Shown: positions 13,901-22,037 of the stretch, piece by piece
Position numbering within the stretch: position 1 is the first letter of the stretch
Layout of the letters: each line of letters begins with the position of its first letter
DNA from: DATDEW01 sp046590205
GTDB lineage: Bacteria > Bacteroidota > Ignavibacteria > Palsa-1295
Length of the DNA stretch: 32,360 nucleotides
Direction of reading: 5' to 3'
Assembly (NCBI GenBank): GCA_046590205.1
Contig: JBKJTT010000053.1
Span: 1 to 32,360, forward strand
Notes under the pieces: model-generated
The model's database searches: none
The model's input: only the letters and a program-made list of their open reading frames with translations
Told to the model about the DNA's origin: nothing
Program-made: the position numbers and the translations under genes

Positions 13901-15581
13901 AAAACAGGTCAAGGGTTTGACAGCAGCGGGGCTTGTGGTTGCGACACTTGCTCTTCGTTTGCCATTTATGGCAAAGACACTCTTCGAGTTTGACTCAGTT
14001 GCCTTCGCAGTTGCTACGTTCCGTTTTAGTCTTGAGCAGGTTACACCGCACATGCCGGGGTATATTTTGCATGTTCTTCTCGGTAGGTTCTTTCTGCTTT
14101 TTACTGCAGACCATAATCAAGCATTTGTTCTTCTAAGCGTCGCTCTATCCGTGTTATCGGTCTTACTCATCTGGCGAGCAGGTGCATGGCTCCGCGGGGA
14201 ACGGCTTGGTGTCATTGCCGCATGTCTATGGATAACGACGCCGCTCTTCTGGTTCTATGGTGAAGTTGCGACGGTTTATATCCATGAAGCATTCTTTGCA
14301 TCGCTGCTGCTTTATCTCGGAATTCGACGACTTCGGGAAAGTAAGAATGAGACACTGCTCTATTATATCGTCATTACTCTATCACTCGCCGCAGCAGCGC
14401 GGCAATCATCGTTCATCTTATTTCTCCCTGCTGTACTTTATCTTTTCAGATCAACGTGCTGGAGCTGGCGAACACTTATCACTGCAAGTATAATATTTAT
14501 TGTAGTAACCGGCTTCTGGGCTACAATACTTTTATCAGAGAGCGGCGGGGTTGACTTGTATCTAAAAGCATTAGACGGGGAAAGTATCTACCGCTCACAA
14601 TCCATACTTTTCGGCAATCAGTTAAGCGAACATCTTGCCGTGATTGGGAAGGTTGGCTTATATCTTTTGGTTGCATGCATCCCATTCATACTGATATTCC
14701 TTTTCTCACTTGTTCGTTTCAAAAGTGATGTTGTCTCACTTTGTAAGGAGTGTGTGAAGAAACGGTCATTTGTTTTTGTAGTGCTCGTTGCATTACCAGC
14801 ACTACTATTCTATGTACTTATCTACTTCATGAAAGCAGGATATTTGCTGAATATCCTTCCATCAGTTTGTCTTGTTGCAGCGGTGGTCTTAGATCAGACT
14901 GCGATATGGATGGCACGAGAGAAGAAGTCGAAACCTGAGAATAGAATGCTTTTTACAGGCAAACTTATCGTGAAGAATTCTATCTTGCTTGTAGGGTGTG
15001 TCTCGCTCTTGAATTGTATCTGGTTCTTCGCACCGCTCCCTGGTAAAGATGAAGCGATAAGTAATGATCTTTATAGCCGAGAATCAATCTTAGGAAGCTC
15101 TGATGTCAAGTATGCAGTCGGCAAAAGCGGTTTTGATTATCTTCTCAATAAGTGTTTTGCTTATACTTCATTCCAAGGCATAGAAACAAGTGATAGAATT
15201 AATGCACTTGCTATCAAAACTATTGAGCAAGAAAAGAAAAATGGTAGTGTTGTTATCTTAGATAGCTGGTGGGTGAGGTTTTCCTACTATTATATACCCG
15301 ACGTTCTTTCGTATAATATCCGTTCATTGGGGGGTGATTCCTTAACAGGTATCTATAAACAATCGAAGTACTACTTGACTCGGGATGTCTCGAAGACAGA
15401 GCGGTTACCAAAGGACGCGACAACGCTCATCTTCATCCGCAGCGATCACCCTGACCTTGCTCAACTAAAAGCACAAGTTACACTTGTTCCGCTATTGAGT
15501 AATGCTTCGCTCGGCATTTACAAAATTACCGATAGCGCCTTTACCTTACAATGGAAAAACTATACGTTCTCTAACGAGTAA
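13887..15581 (+). CDS. GT-C-type multispan membrane protein, probable glycosyltransferase
   Basis: I choose the ATG at 13887 (MPLAKKQVKG), which has AGGAG six bases upstream; the frame is open earlier but without a comparable ribosome site. The 564-residue product overlaps the preceding gene by 14 bases, so it belongs to the same operon. It has roughly ten transmembrane helices, and its first outer loop holds KTLFEFDSVAFAVATFRFS followed by PHMPGYILHVLLGRFF. This acidic residue plus HxPGY arrangement is seen in GT-C/PMT-like glycosyltransferases. The soluble C-terminal part has no recognisable motif. Donor and acceptor are unknown; a role in adding a sugar from a polyprenyl carrier is inferred from the fold and neighbours. 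Its last 11 bases overlap the convergent gene at 15571. Confidence 0.65.
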   Translation: MPLAKKQVKGLTAAGLVVATLALRLPFMAKTLFEFDSVAFAVATFRFSLEQVTPHMPGYILHVLLGRFFLLFTADHNQAFVLLSVALSVLSVLLIWRAGAWLRGERLGVIAACLWITTPLFWFYGEVATVYIHEAFFASLLLYLGIRRLRESKNETLLYYIVITLSLAAAARQSSFILFLPAVLYLFRSTCWSWRTLITASIIFIVVTGFWATILLSESGGVDLYLKALDGESIYRSQSILFGNQLSEHLAVIGKVGLYLLVACIPFILIFLFSLVRFKSDVVSLCKECVKKRSFVFVVLVALPALLFYVLIYFMKAGYLLNILPSVCLVAAVVLDQTAIWMAREKKSKPENRMLFTGKLIVKNSILLVGCVSLLNCIWFFAPLPGKDEAISNDLYSRESILGSSDVKYAVGKSGFDYLLNKCFAYTSFQGIETSDRINALAIKTIEQEKKNGSVVILDSWWVRFSYYYIPDVLSYNIRSLGGDSLTGIYKQSKYYLTRDVSKTERLPKDATTLIFIRSDHPDLAQLKAQVTLVPLLSNASLGIYKITDSAFTLQWKNYTFSNE

Positions 15582-16152
15582 ACTTTGTGGTATCTATATC
15601 CTCAATAGGGATAAATTTGCCTTGAGCGGGATTTAACCTGCCGTACTTATTGACATACGGATCATAGACTTCAAATCTGCCATCTCTGTCATAATCATTA
15701 ATATTAGGCGAGATGACCTGAAAGTGACCTAATGTATCATCCGGTGTAATAAAGACAAGCTCACCCCAGCCGTTGGGCATACCATGTTCAGTATTGGGAA
15801 TCAGAAATGCTTGTGTTGATGAATCAATTGAAATAAAAAGCGGACGAACTTCAGAATAGTATCTGCCTTTTATTATGAAGCGAGTAGTATCAGAGCTTCC
15901 TTCAAGCCATGCTGATACATTGGTGATGCCTCTTTGCATATTCTGATACATGTGCCGCTCGATATCAACAGGGGAATCGCTTTGTTGATGAATGATAAGC
16001 AAACGTTTCTTGCCGGAAGTATCACGAAGCTCGATCTTTTGGGTTAGGTTCAGCGATGGTTCAAATCGCCACGATAGCTCCCTCATGATCAAGAGGGAGC
16101 CAACGATGCAAACTATAAGAATTGTAACGGCAGTCGAGACCTTAACCTGCAT
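15571..16152 (-). CDS. Membrane-anchored hypothetical protein
   Basis: The ATG lies two bases after the RNase E/G stop codon, so it is the second gene of that operon. Residues 8-25 (AVTILIVCIVGSLLIM) form an uncleaved N-terminal anchor; the remaining ~165 residues would be periplasmic. Near the C-terminus NDYDRDGRFEVYDPYVNKYG looks like a Ca2+-binding DxDxDG loop (dockerin/EF-hand or VCBS-like). I do not recognise a family, and a link to RNA decay is not implied by the sequence. Confidence 0.6.
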   Translation of the reverse strand: MQVKVSTAVTILIVCIVGSLLIMRELSWRFEPSLNLTQKIELRDTSGKKRLLIIHQQSDSPVDIERHMYQNMQRGITNVSAWLEGSSDTTRFIIKGRYYSEVRPLFISIDSSTQAFLIPNTEHGMPNGWGELVFITPDDTLGHFQVISPNINDYDRDGRFEVYDPYVNKYGRLNPAQGKFIPIEDIDTTKFTR

Positions 16153-16154
16153 AC

Positions 16155-18134
16155 TTACTCGCCGCGTGGCGCAGATGCTTCTCTCGGGCGTTGACGGTTG
16201 TTCTGTGGTCTGCGACCGCGGTTATTACGGTCACCACCTTCGCGTCTCTCGCCGCCGCCTTCACGACGTTCTCCGTCAAACTCGCGACGCTCACCACCGT
16301 TGTTACGGCGATCACCCCCGCCACCGTTCGGTCTGCCGCCGCCTCTGCGTTGTTGATTGTTTCGTGAGCGGTTATTCGAGCGGGAATCTTCTCTCTCTCG
16401 AGGTTGCGGTTCACTTGGTAATTGTTTAGCAGCTTGTGCGGCAATGTCCTGATCGTCAATTTCTTTTTTACCCATGTAGTCAGCAGTGAGGTCTCTGCCG
16501 TCTTGGGTCATAAATCTGAATTCATCAGCACGCATTTCGTCATCTTGTGCGCCAAGACGAACCTTCACGTGGTACTTACGACCGAGTTTACGAAGTGGTG
16601 AGAAGAATCCTTCGCCAAGACGTCCCGCAACGTTCGGATGGACGTTGAGCGTAAGTTTTTCTTTTCCGCCTTCTTGCTGATAACGCTCAAGCCAACGTTC
16701 GATCTGGTTATCGACAGTTGATCGGTTTACGATCTTACCGGTTCCGCCACATGCAGAGCATGCATCAGAGAGTGTATCAGTTATTGATTGACGAATACGC
16801 TGGCGGGTGATCTGCATCAAGCCAAAATCTGTGAGACCAAGGATAGATGACTTCGCTCTGTCGCGGCGCATCTCCTTCTTCATCTCATCATAGACCTTCT
16901 TTTTGTTACGGTCGTCAACCATATCAATAAAGTCAATGACGATGATACCGCCGATGTCACGCAGACGCAGTTGCCGCGCTGTTTCGCGAGCGGCTTCAAG
17001 ATTTGTTTTAAGCGAGTTAAGCTCTTGCTCACGACGTGCTGCATAACGACCGGAATTCACGTCAATGACCACCATTGCTTCTGTCTTCTCAATAAAGAGA
17101 TATCCACCCGAGGGCAGTGGTACTTTTCGAGACATCGTCAACTCTATCTCCTCCTCTACTCCTTTTACGTCAAAGAGCGGACGAGTATCTTTATAGAGTT
17201 CAACAGTGCCTGCAAGGTTCGGTGATGCCCATTGAACGTAGTCAAGCACTTCTTTGTACATCTTTTTATCATCACTTATGATCTTTGTTACGTCGTAGGT
17301 AAAAAGATCACGAAGCACGCTTGATGTAATGTTGGTATCTTGGAAGACGAGCTGCGGAGCCGGGGCTTCTTTCATCTTGCGCTGAATATCTTCCCATTGC
17401 TGCAACAGCTTTTCGATGTCGGCGCGCAAGGCAGACTCTTCTTTATTTTCAGCAACAGTACGAACGATAACACCTATCTCACGCGGTTTTAGTGAGCGGA
17501 TGATGCGGCGCAGACGGCGACGTTCACGTACCGAATAAACTTTTTTACTGATACCTATGCCCGGTTCGAATGGCACGAGCACAACAAAACGACCAGGCAA
17601 TGATATCCGGCTAGTTACGCGGACACCCTTGTTCGCGAATGCTTCACGTGTTACCTGAACGAGAATATCCTGATTCGGTTGAAGATTGATATTCGAGACT
17701 TCAAGAGTAGAAAATGCTTTTCTCGGTGCAGACTGTTGTGGGCGTGGTTTACGCTCCGGCTGTGGCTGCCCACGAAGGACTAATCCGCCGCCGCTGCCAC
17801 CCTCATCGTCATCATCTTCAAATTCGAGGTCTTCTTCTTCATCGTCATCGTCACGAAGCTCGGCATCAGCTAAGTATGCCATTGAGCCGTCGAAGGAATC
17901 ACCGACATCGGAGAAGTGAAGAAAAGCATCCTGTCCAAGTCCGACATTGATAAATGCCGCATTCATGCCCGGGATAACTTTTGCGACCTTGCCTAAAAAT
18001 ATCTCACCGACGTGGCGGACAGTTTCTTGGTTTTCAACGAATAACTCGACGAGTCGTCCGTTCTCTGTGATGGCAATGCGCACTTCATTTTCTTTGCGCG
18101 AGCCGATCATTATTTCTTTTCTAAGTTGTAACAT
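16155..18134 (-). CDS. rng: Ribonuclease E/G family endoribonuclease
   Basis: The protein carries the RNase E/G core: a split S1 domain (GEIFLGKVAKVIPGMNAAF...GLGQDAFLHFSDV), the catalytic metal region VVIDVNSGRY and GGIIVIDFIDM with the two conserved Asp residues, and the Zn-link CSACGGTG. It cleaves single-stranded RNA in mRNA turnover and rRNA maturation. The S1 domain is interrupted by a ~60-residue acidic and Gly-rich insert (ELRDDDDEEEDLEFEDDDD, then GGSGGG), and the protein ends in an ~80-residue Arg/Gly/Asn-rich tail (RRGGGRPNGGGGDRR...), probably an RNA- or partner-binding arm. I start at the ATG at 18134 (MLQLRKEIMIG), 23 codons inside the longest frame, because the family homology begins around there; 18110 is also possible. 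A hypothetical gene follows after two bases. Confidence 0.92.
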   Translation of the reverse strand: MLQLRKEIMIGSRKENEVRIAITENGRLVELFVENQETVRHVGEIFLGKVAKVIPGMNAAFINVGLGQDAFLHFSDVGDSFDGSMAYLADAELRDDDDEEEDLEFEDDDDEGGSGGGLVLRGQPQPERKPRPQQSAPRKAFSTLEVSNINLQPNQDILVQVTREAFANKGVRVTSRISLPGRFVVLVPFEPGIGISKKVYSVRERRRLRRIIRSLKPREIGVIVRTVAENKEESALRADIEKLLQQWEDIQRKMKEAPAPQLVFQDTNITSSVLRDLFTYDVTKIISDDKKMYKEVLDYVQWASPNLAGTVELYKDTRPLFDVKGVEEEIELTMSRKVPLPSGGYLFIEKTEAMVVIDVNSGRYAARREQELNSLKTNLEAARETARQLRLRDIGGIIVIDFIDMVDDRNKKKVYDEMKKEMRRDRAKSSILGLTDFGLMQITRQRIRQSITDTLSDACSACGGTGKIVNRSTVDNQIERWLERYQQEGGKEKLTLNVHPNVAGRLGEGFFSPLRKLGRKYHVKVRLGAQDDEMRADEFRFMTQDGRDLTADYMGKKEIDDQDIAAQAAKQLPSEPQPREREDSRSNNRSRNNQQRRGGGRPNGGGGDRRNNGGERREFDGERREGGGERREGGDRNNRGRRPQNNRQRPREASAPRGE

Positions 18135-18222
18135 TGCAGTGTATGCGATGCACTCTATCCGGCAGTTAAGATGTGCCGTGAGCTTTGTAATAAGAACCTG
18201 CAATGGAATTCGTAAACGAGAA

Positions 18223-18675
18223 TTAAACTCGAATCCGATGTTGTGGATGAGGGTGAGTCAGGTGCCGGGCGTACAAGAACGGGTCGTGGTCACGAGACCT
18301 AACCCTCTGAAATAATAATTGCCGGGTAGCAGCCATGGACAACCAAATCGCATCCCTACACTTGTTCACAAGTGAGGCCGCGAAGGGTGGTCGTGATATA
18401 GGATAGATCGGTGGTTCAGTAAGAGGCGTCGTATTACGAAGCGATTTGTTCTCGCTAGAGAATAGCTTGCCTAAGCGTCCAAAGACACCTGCAAAAAAAG
18501 CTATTATTGTAATATACGACTGTACGAACACTTTTGGTATCTCTCTATCGGGGTTATCCCAGTTTGGCGACGTGACCAAAGAAAAGTCTGCCGCTATTTC
18601 TTCTTGTACGTTTTCTTGCTTCACATTGGAAGCGAAAAGCACCAACTCTATCATCCGGACCTCACGAGAGATCAC
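18223..18675 (-). CDS. Uncertain ORF in a poorly explained 0.7-kb stretch
   Basis: This 150-codon frame starts GTG at 18675, with an ATG at 18654 (MIELVLFASNVKQ). The first ~85 residues look protein-like, with one hydrophobic helix (YITIIAFFAGVFGRLG); the last ~60 are rich in Arg and His and look like translated non-coding sequence. A TATTTTTC box with a TTTG 22 bases upstream (plus-strand coordinates near 18733-18767) could drive transcription leftwards. I recognise no family. The region 18135-18830 might instead be a structured RNA; I found no match to tmRNA or RNase P signatures. The plus-strand frame at 18446-18742 is its shadow. Confidence 0.25.
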   Translation of the reverse strand: MISREVRMIELVLFASNVKQENVQEEIAADFSLVTSPNWDNPDREIPKVFVQSYITIIAFFAGVFGRLGKLFSSENKSLRNTTPLTEPPIYPISRPPFAASLVNKCRDAIWLSMAATRQLLFQRVRSRDHDPFLYARHLTHPHPQHRIRV

Positions 18676-18830
18676 CGTTCCAGAGCAGTTTTCAGCAATT
18701 CCGCGAACTCTAAGCGGTCAGCCGAAACAGGTTGAAAAATAATGAGTTGGTCAAAAAAGACACAAACTCAATAATTACAACCCCAAAGGAGAAGAGATAA
18801 ATCCTGATGGTTTGGAAGGTAAAAATAAAG

Positions 18831-18928
18831 AGACCGAGCGACCCACGTCACATCCCGACAATGCTGAGAGCTGCTTCCTTCCGGACCTGACTCGGTTAAG
18901 CGTGTCGCGATTGCGTAGGACTCGGTCC
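18831..18928 (-). ncRNA. ffs: Signal recognition particle RNA (4.5S-type)
   Basis: On the minus strand the conserved apical region reads CAGGTCCGGAAGGAAGCAGC, the GGAA-tetraloop domain IV that binds Ffh. The ends pair: GACCGAG at the 5' side and CTCGGTC at the 3' side (18832-18838 with 18921-18927). The ~97-base size is that of the small bacterial SRP RNA, without an Alu domain. On the minus strand the closing stem is followed by TCTTTATTTTT, which can serve as the terminator. It guides ribosomes making membrane and exported proteins to the translocon. The exact ends are accurate only to a few bases. Confidence 0.93.
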
Positions 18929-18947
18929 CAAACTTGCGTAAATTAAG

Positions 18948-18975
18948 GACGCATTAAACCGAAGTTTAATGCGTC
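18948..18975. terminator. Perfect 12-bp hairpin between DUF4412 gene and SRP RNA
   Basis: GACGCATTAAAC, a CGAA tetraloop and GTTTAATGCGTC make a perfect stem of 12 pairs. It lies 60 bases downstream of the DUF4412 gene stop and 20 bases upstream of the SRP RNA start (both minus strand). The minus-strand continuation CTTAATTT is only weakly T-rich, so this may be a terminator or an insulating structure. Confidence 0.55.
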
Positions 18976-19035
18976 AGGGTTCCAAGAGAAATTATTTGGT
19001 TGGATTATTGTCCCGCTCCACCCATGGTAGATGGG

Positions 19036-19695
19036 TCACATTTTCTGGATGTTTATATCTGCTGGGATAATAAATTCTGAATCAGGGATAGACTTTGCTT
19101 CAAATTTTATGATGTCATTTTGCATCTGAACGGTCTCGCCTTCTTTGATAACAGTGCGGATAGCAAACAATCCTTTTTTCGCAAGGTCTTCAAACGAATT
19201 TTTTGCACCTGATGCTGCACTTGAACTTGTAACGCTTGACATAGACTTAGCAAGACTGATTACGATGTCTGTTGGGAGGGATTTAGTCATCCACATTTCC
19301 ATGTCCATCTTTTCTACCTTGCACGTATAGAGCTCACAGTCATACCCGTTAATTTTGTCTTTCTTTCCTGTTGCGACTGGTACGGGAATGTTCGTCGTCG
19401 TCTGTGAGGTCTCTTCGGTTTGCTTCATATCAATTTCCATGCCCATCTTCATTGAACGCATAACCTGCACCATCTTTTTTGCGCCGTTATCAATGAACAT
19501 TTCCATCGTTCCCACCGGACCCATTTCCATAGTAGTGTGGATCTTATCACCCTTAATATTCATGACCATCGGGATCGGGTCATCACCCATTTGAGGGACT
19601 TTCATTGTCATCTCCAATGTACCTTCCCACCCTTGAGCGAAAGTCGAAGAACCATAGAGGAACAGAACCGCGAAAAGAAAAAGAATCCGTTTCAT
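19036..19695 (-). CDS. Exported Met-rich DUF4412-type protein
   Basis: A signal peptide (MKRILFLFAVLFLYGSSTFAQ, cut after FAQ) precedes about 198 residues with the features of the DUF4412 family found in Bacteroidota periplasmic proteins: repeated short strands (GTLEMTMKVPQMGDD, GDKIHTTMEMGPVGTMEM) and the sequence KINGYDCELYTCKVE. Twenty-two methionines occur in the mature part (about 11%), many as MxM pairs (MTM, MEM, MGMEIDM, MDMEMWM), a pattern also seen in copper-binding proteins. Function is unknown; the beta-rich fold may resemble LolA/LolB-type lipid-binding proteins. It is transcribed towards the SRP RNA and apparently alone. Confidence 0.75.
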   Translation of the reverse strand: MKRILFLFAVLFLYGSSTFAQGWEGTLEMTMKVPQMGDDPIPMVMNIKGDKIHTTMEMGPVGTMEMFIDNGAKKMVQVMRSMKMGMEIDMKQTEETSQTTTNIPVPVATGKKDKINGYDCELYTCKVEKMDMEMWMTKSLPTDIVISLAKSMSSVTSSSAASGAKNSFEDLAKKGLFAIRTVIKEGETVQMQNDIIKFEAKSIPDSEFIIPADINIQKM

Positions 19696-19801
19696 AAGTG
19701 TTTGAGTAAGTTAAAATTGTGGACTGGAAAAACGAAGGGTATTATGAATTAAATCCTTCTAATTTATGTATCTATTCTCCGCGTACGCATAAAACTCGTA
19801 A

Positions 19802-20989
19802 ATGTTTAGCAATAAAGCCCTCATCCCGATATTCGTCGTCGTTTTTGTTGACCTCTTGGGGTTCTCTATTATCCTGCCGCTTTTGCCGTTCTATGCCCTT
19901 GAGTATAAGCTAACCCCTGATGCTATAGGGCTTATCGCTGCAGTTTATTCAGTCTTTCAGTTCATCGCTTCGCCTGTTTTGGGTGCAATGAGTGATAAAT
20001 ATGGGAGACGCCCGCTTCTTATTTATTCACAGATTGGCTCCATGCTTGGCTTTTTGATGCTCGGATGGGCGAGTGCAGTTTGGATGCTCATCGCTTCACG
20101 AGTTATTGACGGCATCTCAGGTGGGAATATCACCATAGCAGCAGCGTATGTTGCTGATATAACTGAACCCAAGGATAGGGCTAGTGCCATGGGAGTTATC
20201 GGCGTTGCATTTGGTTTGGGGTTCATGTTTGGTCCTTTCATTGGCGGTGAGCTGGCTGCACTTTGGGGAAAGGCGGCTCCGGCATTCGGGGCGGCGATAT
20301 TCTCCGGTATCAGCGTCCTCCTAACGATATTCTACCTCAAAGAACCGGTCATTCACCGTTCAACAAAACAAGGGAAGAAGGGGCTTGCGATGACAATCGA
20401 GTATTTTCGCACAAAGAACCTTCGTACATTTCTGCTGATATTCTTTTTCTTTGCATTGCCGTTCGCTCTCTATGTTTCGATGTTTTCGCTGTATGCACAT
20501 CTCGAACTTGATTTCACTGAACGTGATGTCGGCAGGTTTTTGGCGTATGTCGGTTTCCTCGGAATAATCTGGCAAGGAGTTGTCATTCGTCCTCTTGTAA
20601 AAAAGATGGGCGAGCTATTCTCGGTGCGGTTGGGGATGGTATGTCTTGCAATAGGATTGCTCCTAATAGTTCTTGCCGAGAATTGGCTTCAGCTTGCGCT
20701 TGTAGCATTTATCTTCTCGTTCGGAAGCGGAATAACACGAGTCGTGATCTCAAGTCTTATCACTCAAGCAGCACCGCCTGATAAAAAAGGTAGTGTGCTC
20801 GGAGTATCGGCAAGTTTGGAAAGTTTATCTCGCATCATTGGTCCGGTCATTGGAGGATATATGATAGCCGGATTGCACCCTAACTACATCGGCTTCGTAG
20901 GTGCAGGTATGGCGGCTGTTGGCGCATACCTTGCATTCACTGTCTCATTCGACAGACATGAAGTAACAGGTGAGATGATTATTGACTGA
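19802..20989 (+). CDS. MFS drug exporter, TetA/DHA1-like
   Basis: The 395-residue protein has twelve hydrophobic segments. Motif A is clear between helices 2 and 3 (GAMSDKYGRRPLL), and the N-terminus (IPIFVVVFVDLLGFSIILPLLPFY) is typical of the TetA-like DHA1 branch of proton-driven antiporters. The central loop carries STKQGKKG, as in the six-plus-six helix arrangement. The second half has motif C-like glycine-rich helices (GSVLGVSASLESLSRIIGPVIGG). It would export small hydrophobic drugs or metabolites across the inner membrane; the substrate cannot be told. The last 11 bases overlap the convergent ispF. Confidence 0.85.
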   Translation: MFSNKALIPIFVVVFVDLLGFSIILPLLPFYALEYKLTPDAIGLIAAVYSVFQFIASPVLGAMSDKYGRRPLLIYSQIGSMLGFLMLGWASAVWMLIASRVIDGISGGNITIAAAYVADITEPKDRASAMGVIGVAFGLGFMFGPFIGGELAALWGKAAPAFGAAIFSGISVLLTIFYLKEPVIHRSTKQGKKGLAMTIEYFRTKNLRTFLLIFFFFALPFALYVSMFSLYAHLELDFTERDVGRFLAYVGFLGIIWQGVVIRPLVKKMGELFSVRLGMVCLAIGLLLIVLAENWLQLALVAFIFSFGSGITRVVISSLITQAAPPDKKGSVLGVSASLESLSRIIGPVIGGYMIAGLHPNYIGFVGAGMAAVGAYLAFTVSFDRHEVTGEMIID

Positions 20990-21458
20990 TCTTCTCTAAC
21001 TGACAGATTGCATAAGCCACAACACCTTCTTCGCGTCCGACAAAACCGATACGTTCGCTTGTCGTTGCTTTGACGGATACTTGCTCCGGGGTGATGCCGA
21101 GTGCATTTGCAATGTTTGCAGACATTGTATCAATACTATCCCGCAGTTTCGGACGTTCTAACACGACAGTTGAATCAATATTGATAACCTTAGCATTCTT
21201 TTGGGAGATAAGATTCGCTACATGCTTGAGTAATTCGATGCTATTTGCCCCTTTGTATTTTGAGTCTGTATCGGGGAAATGTTTGCCAATATCGCCAAGG
21301 GCTAATGCCCCGAGAAGTGCATCCATGATGGCATGGAGGAGTACATCACCATCAGAATGGGCGACAGTCCCGAGCGGTGCATCGAGGAAGTGAACCCCGC
21401 CCAAAATGAGCGATTCGCCTTCGGCGAGCTTATGAATATCGTATCCGAATCCTATCAT
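20979..21458 (-). CDS. ispF: 2-C-methyl-D-erythritol 2,4-cyclodiphosphate synthase
   Basis: Starting at the ATG at 21458 gives MIGFGYDIHKLAEGE, the canonical N-terminus, and about 160 residues, the usual size; the frame runs 41 codons further upstream without family similarity. Metal ligands DxH (Asp7, His9) and the downstream His in VAHSDGDVLLHAIMDALLGA are present, as is the C-terminal substrate region (VSVKATTSERIGFVGREEGVVAYA). The homotrimeric enzyme makes the cyclic diphosphate of the MEP isoprenoid pathway, which would also supply the polyprenyl phosphate used by the UbiA-like enzyme elsewhere in the window. It is convergent with the MFS gene. Confidence 0.95.
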   Translation of the reverse strand: MIGFGYDIHKLAEGESLILGGVHFLDAPLGTVAHSDGDVLLHAIMDALLGALALGDIGKHFPDTDSKYKGANSIELLKHVANLISQKNAKVINIDSTVVLERPKLRDSIDTMSANIANALGITPEQVSVKATTSERIGFVGREEGVVAYAICQLEKISQ

Positions 21459-21505
21459 ATTGTATGGTAAAATGACACAAGCAGATAGTGTCGTTCCCTG
21501 ATATT

Positions 21506-21515
21506 CGTATTTTTG
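21506..21515 (+). promoter_or_regulatory. -7-like box upstream of the hypothetical-ybeY genes
   Basis: CGTATTTTTG, the same ten bases found at 3837, 7910 (minus) and 11498, occurs 78 bases before the ATG at 21594. Unlike the others it would leave a ~70-base leader. It may start the hypothetical-ybeY-smg transcript. Confidence 0.35.
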
Positions 21516-21593
21516 AAAAATCAGCGTTGACATTTTTAGCCGGTTTAGCGTTATTTCCCTATTCCGGTGATACATTCTCAACTTCGAGTAAAA

Positions 21594-22037
21594 ATGCTTT
21601 TTACAGAAAAGACCATAGCAAAGTTAGCAGAGACACTTGAGGGTATTGCCGTCGGTGCAAAATCCGTCAAAGGCAGCGTTGATGCAAGTGTTCTTATTTT
21701 CCATCCGGAAAAAAAGAATGGTGTGCCGCTCGTTGAGTTGGCTTTGATCGAATCCAAAAAGATGTGCCGCACGATGATACAGTCTCCACTCGGAGTTGTA
21801 GAACTTGCCGAAGTTGAAGAGGTCAGGGTATCAGTCCCGACAAAAGAAGTCGCTTTCTTTGCTAAAGAGCGAGGCGGTAAGACGACAATGGTAACCGTCA
21901 GTTCGTACGGTGTGCTTCAAGTCTATTCGCAGATTTCCAGAAAGCTTGCTGATAAAGACATTTCAAAGATAGACGGCGAAGACCTCCGTGCTGCTATCGC
22001 ACTGAAAGTCTTTGCAAAGAGATCCAAAAAGAAATGA
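21594..22037 (+). CDS. Conserved-looking hypothetical protein upstream of ybeY
   Basis: I use the ATG at 21594 (MLFTEKTIAKLAETLEG), giving 147 residues; a GTG at 21567 in the same frame is an alternative. The protein has no signal peptide or membrane helix and ends in a basic tail (KVFAKRSKKK). Mixed alpha/beta character is suggested by alternating strands (PLVELALIESKKM, TTMVTVSSYGVLQVYSQISRKL). I do not recognise a family. Its stop overlaps the ybeY ATG by four bases (ATGA), so the two are probably translated together, which makes a role near ribosome or RNA maturation conceivable but unproven. Confidence 0.7.
   Translation: MLFTEKTIAKLAETLEGIAVGAKSVKGSVDASVLIFHPEKKNGVPLVELALIESKKMCRTMIQSPLGVVELAEVEEVRVSVPTKEVAFFAKERGGKTTMVTVSSYGVLQVYSQISRKLADKDISKIDGEDLRAAIALKVFAKRSKKK

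Noticed and set aside
16142..16459. 105-codon minus-strand ORF rich in Ala/Val/Arg
   Set aside because: Shadow of the repetitive RNase E/G C-terminal tail in another frame.
18446..18742. 98-codon plus-strand ORF
   Set aside because: Antisense to a slightly better minus-strand ORF, no ribosome site, no recognisable motif.
18204..18780. tmRNA or RNase P RNA
   Set aside because: Looked for the tRNA-like ends and tag frame of tmRNA and for the GAGGAAAGTCC and ACAGAA signatures of RNase P on both strands; none found.
15571..20989. Two convergent gene pairs each overlapping by exactly 11 bases
   Set aside because: Probably coincidence; overlapping stops of convergent genes are common in compact genomes.
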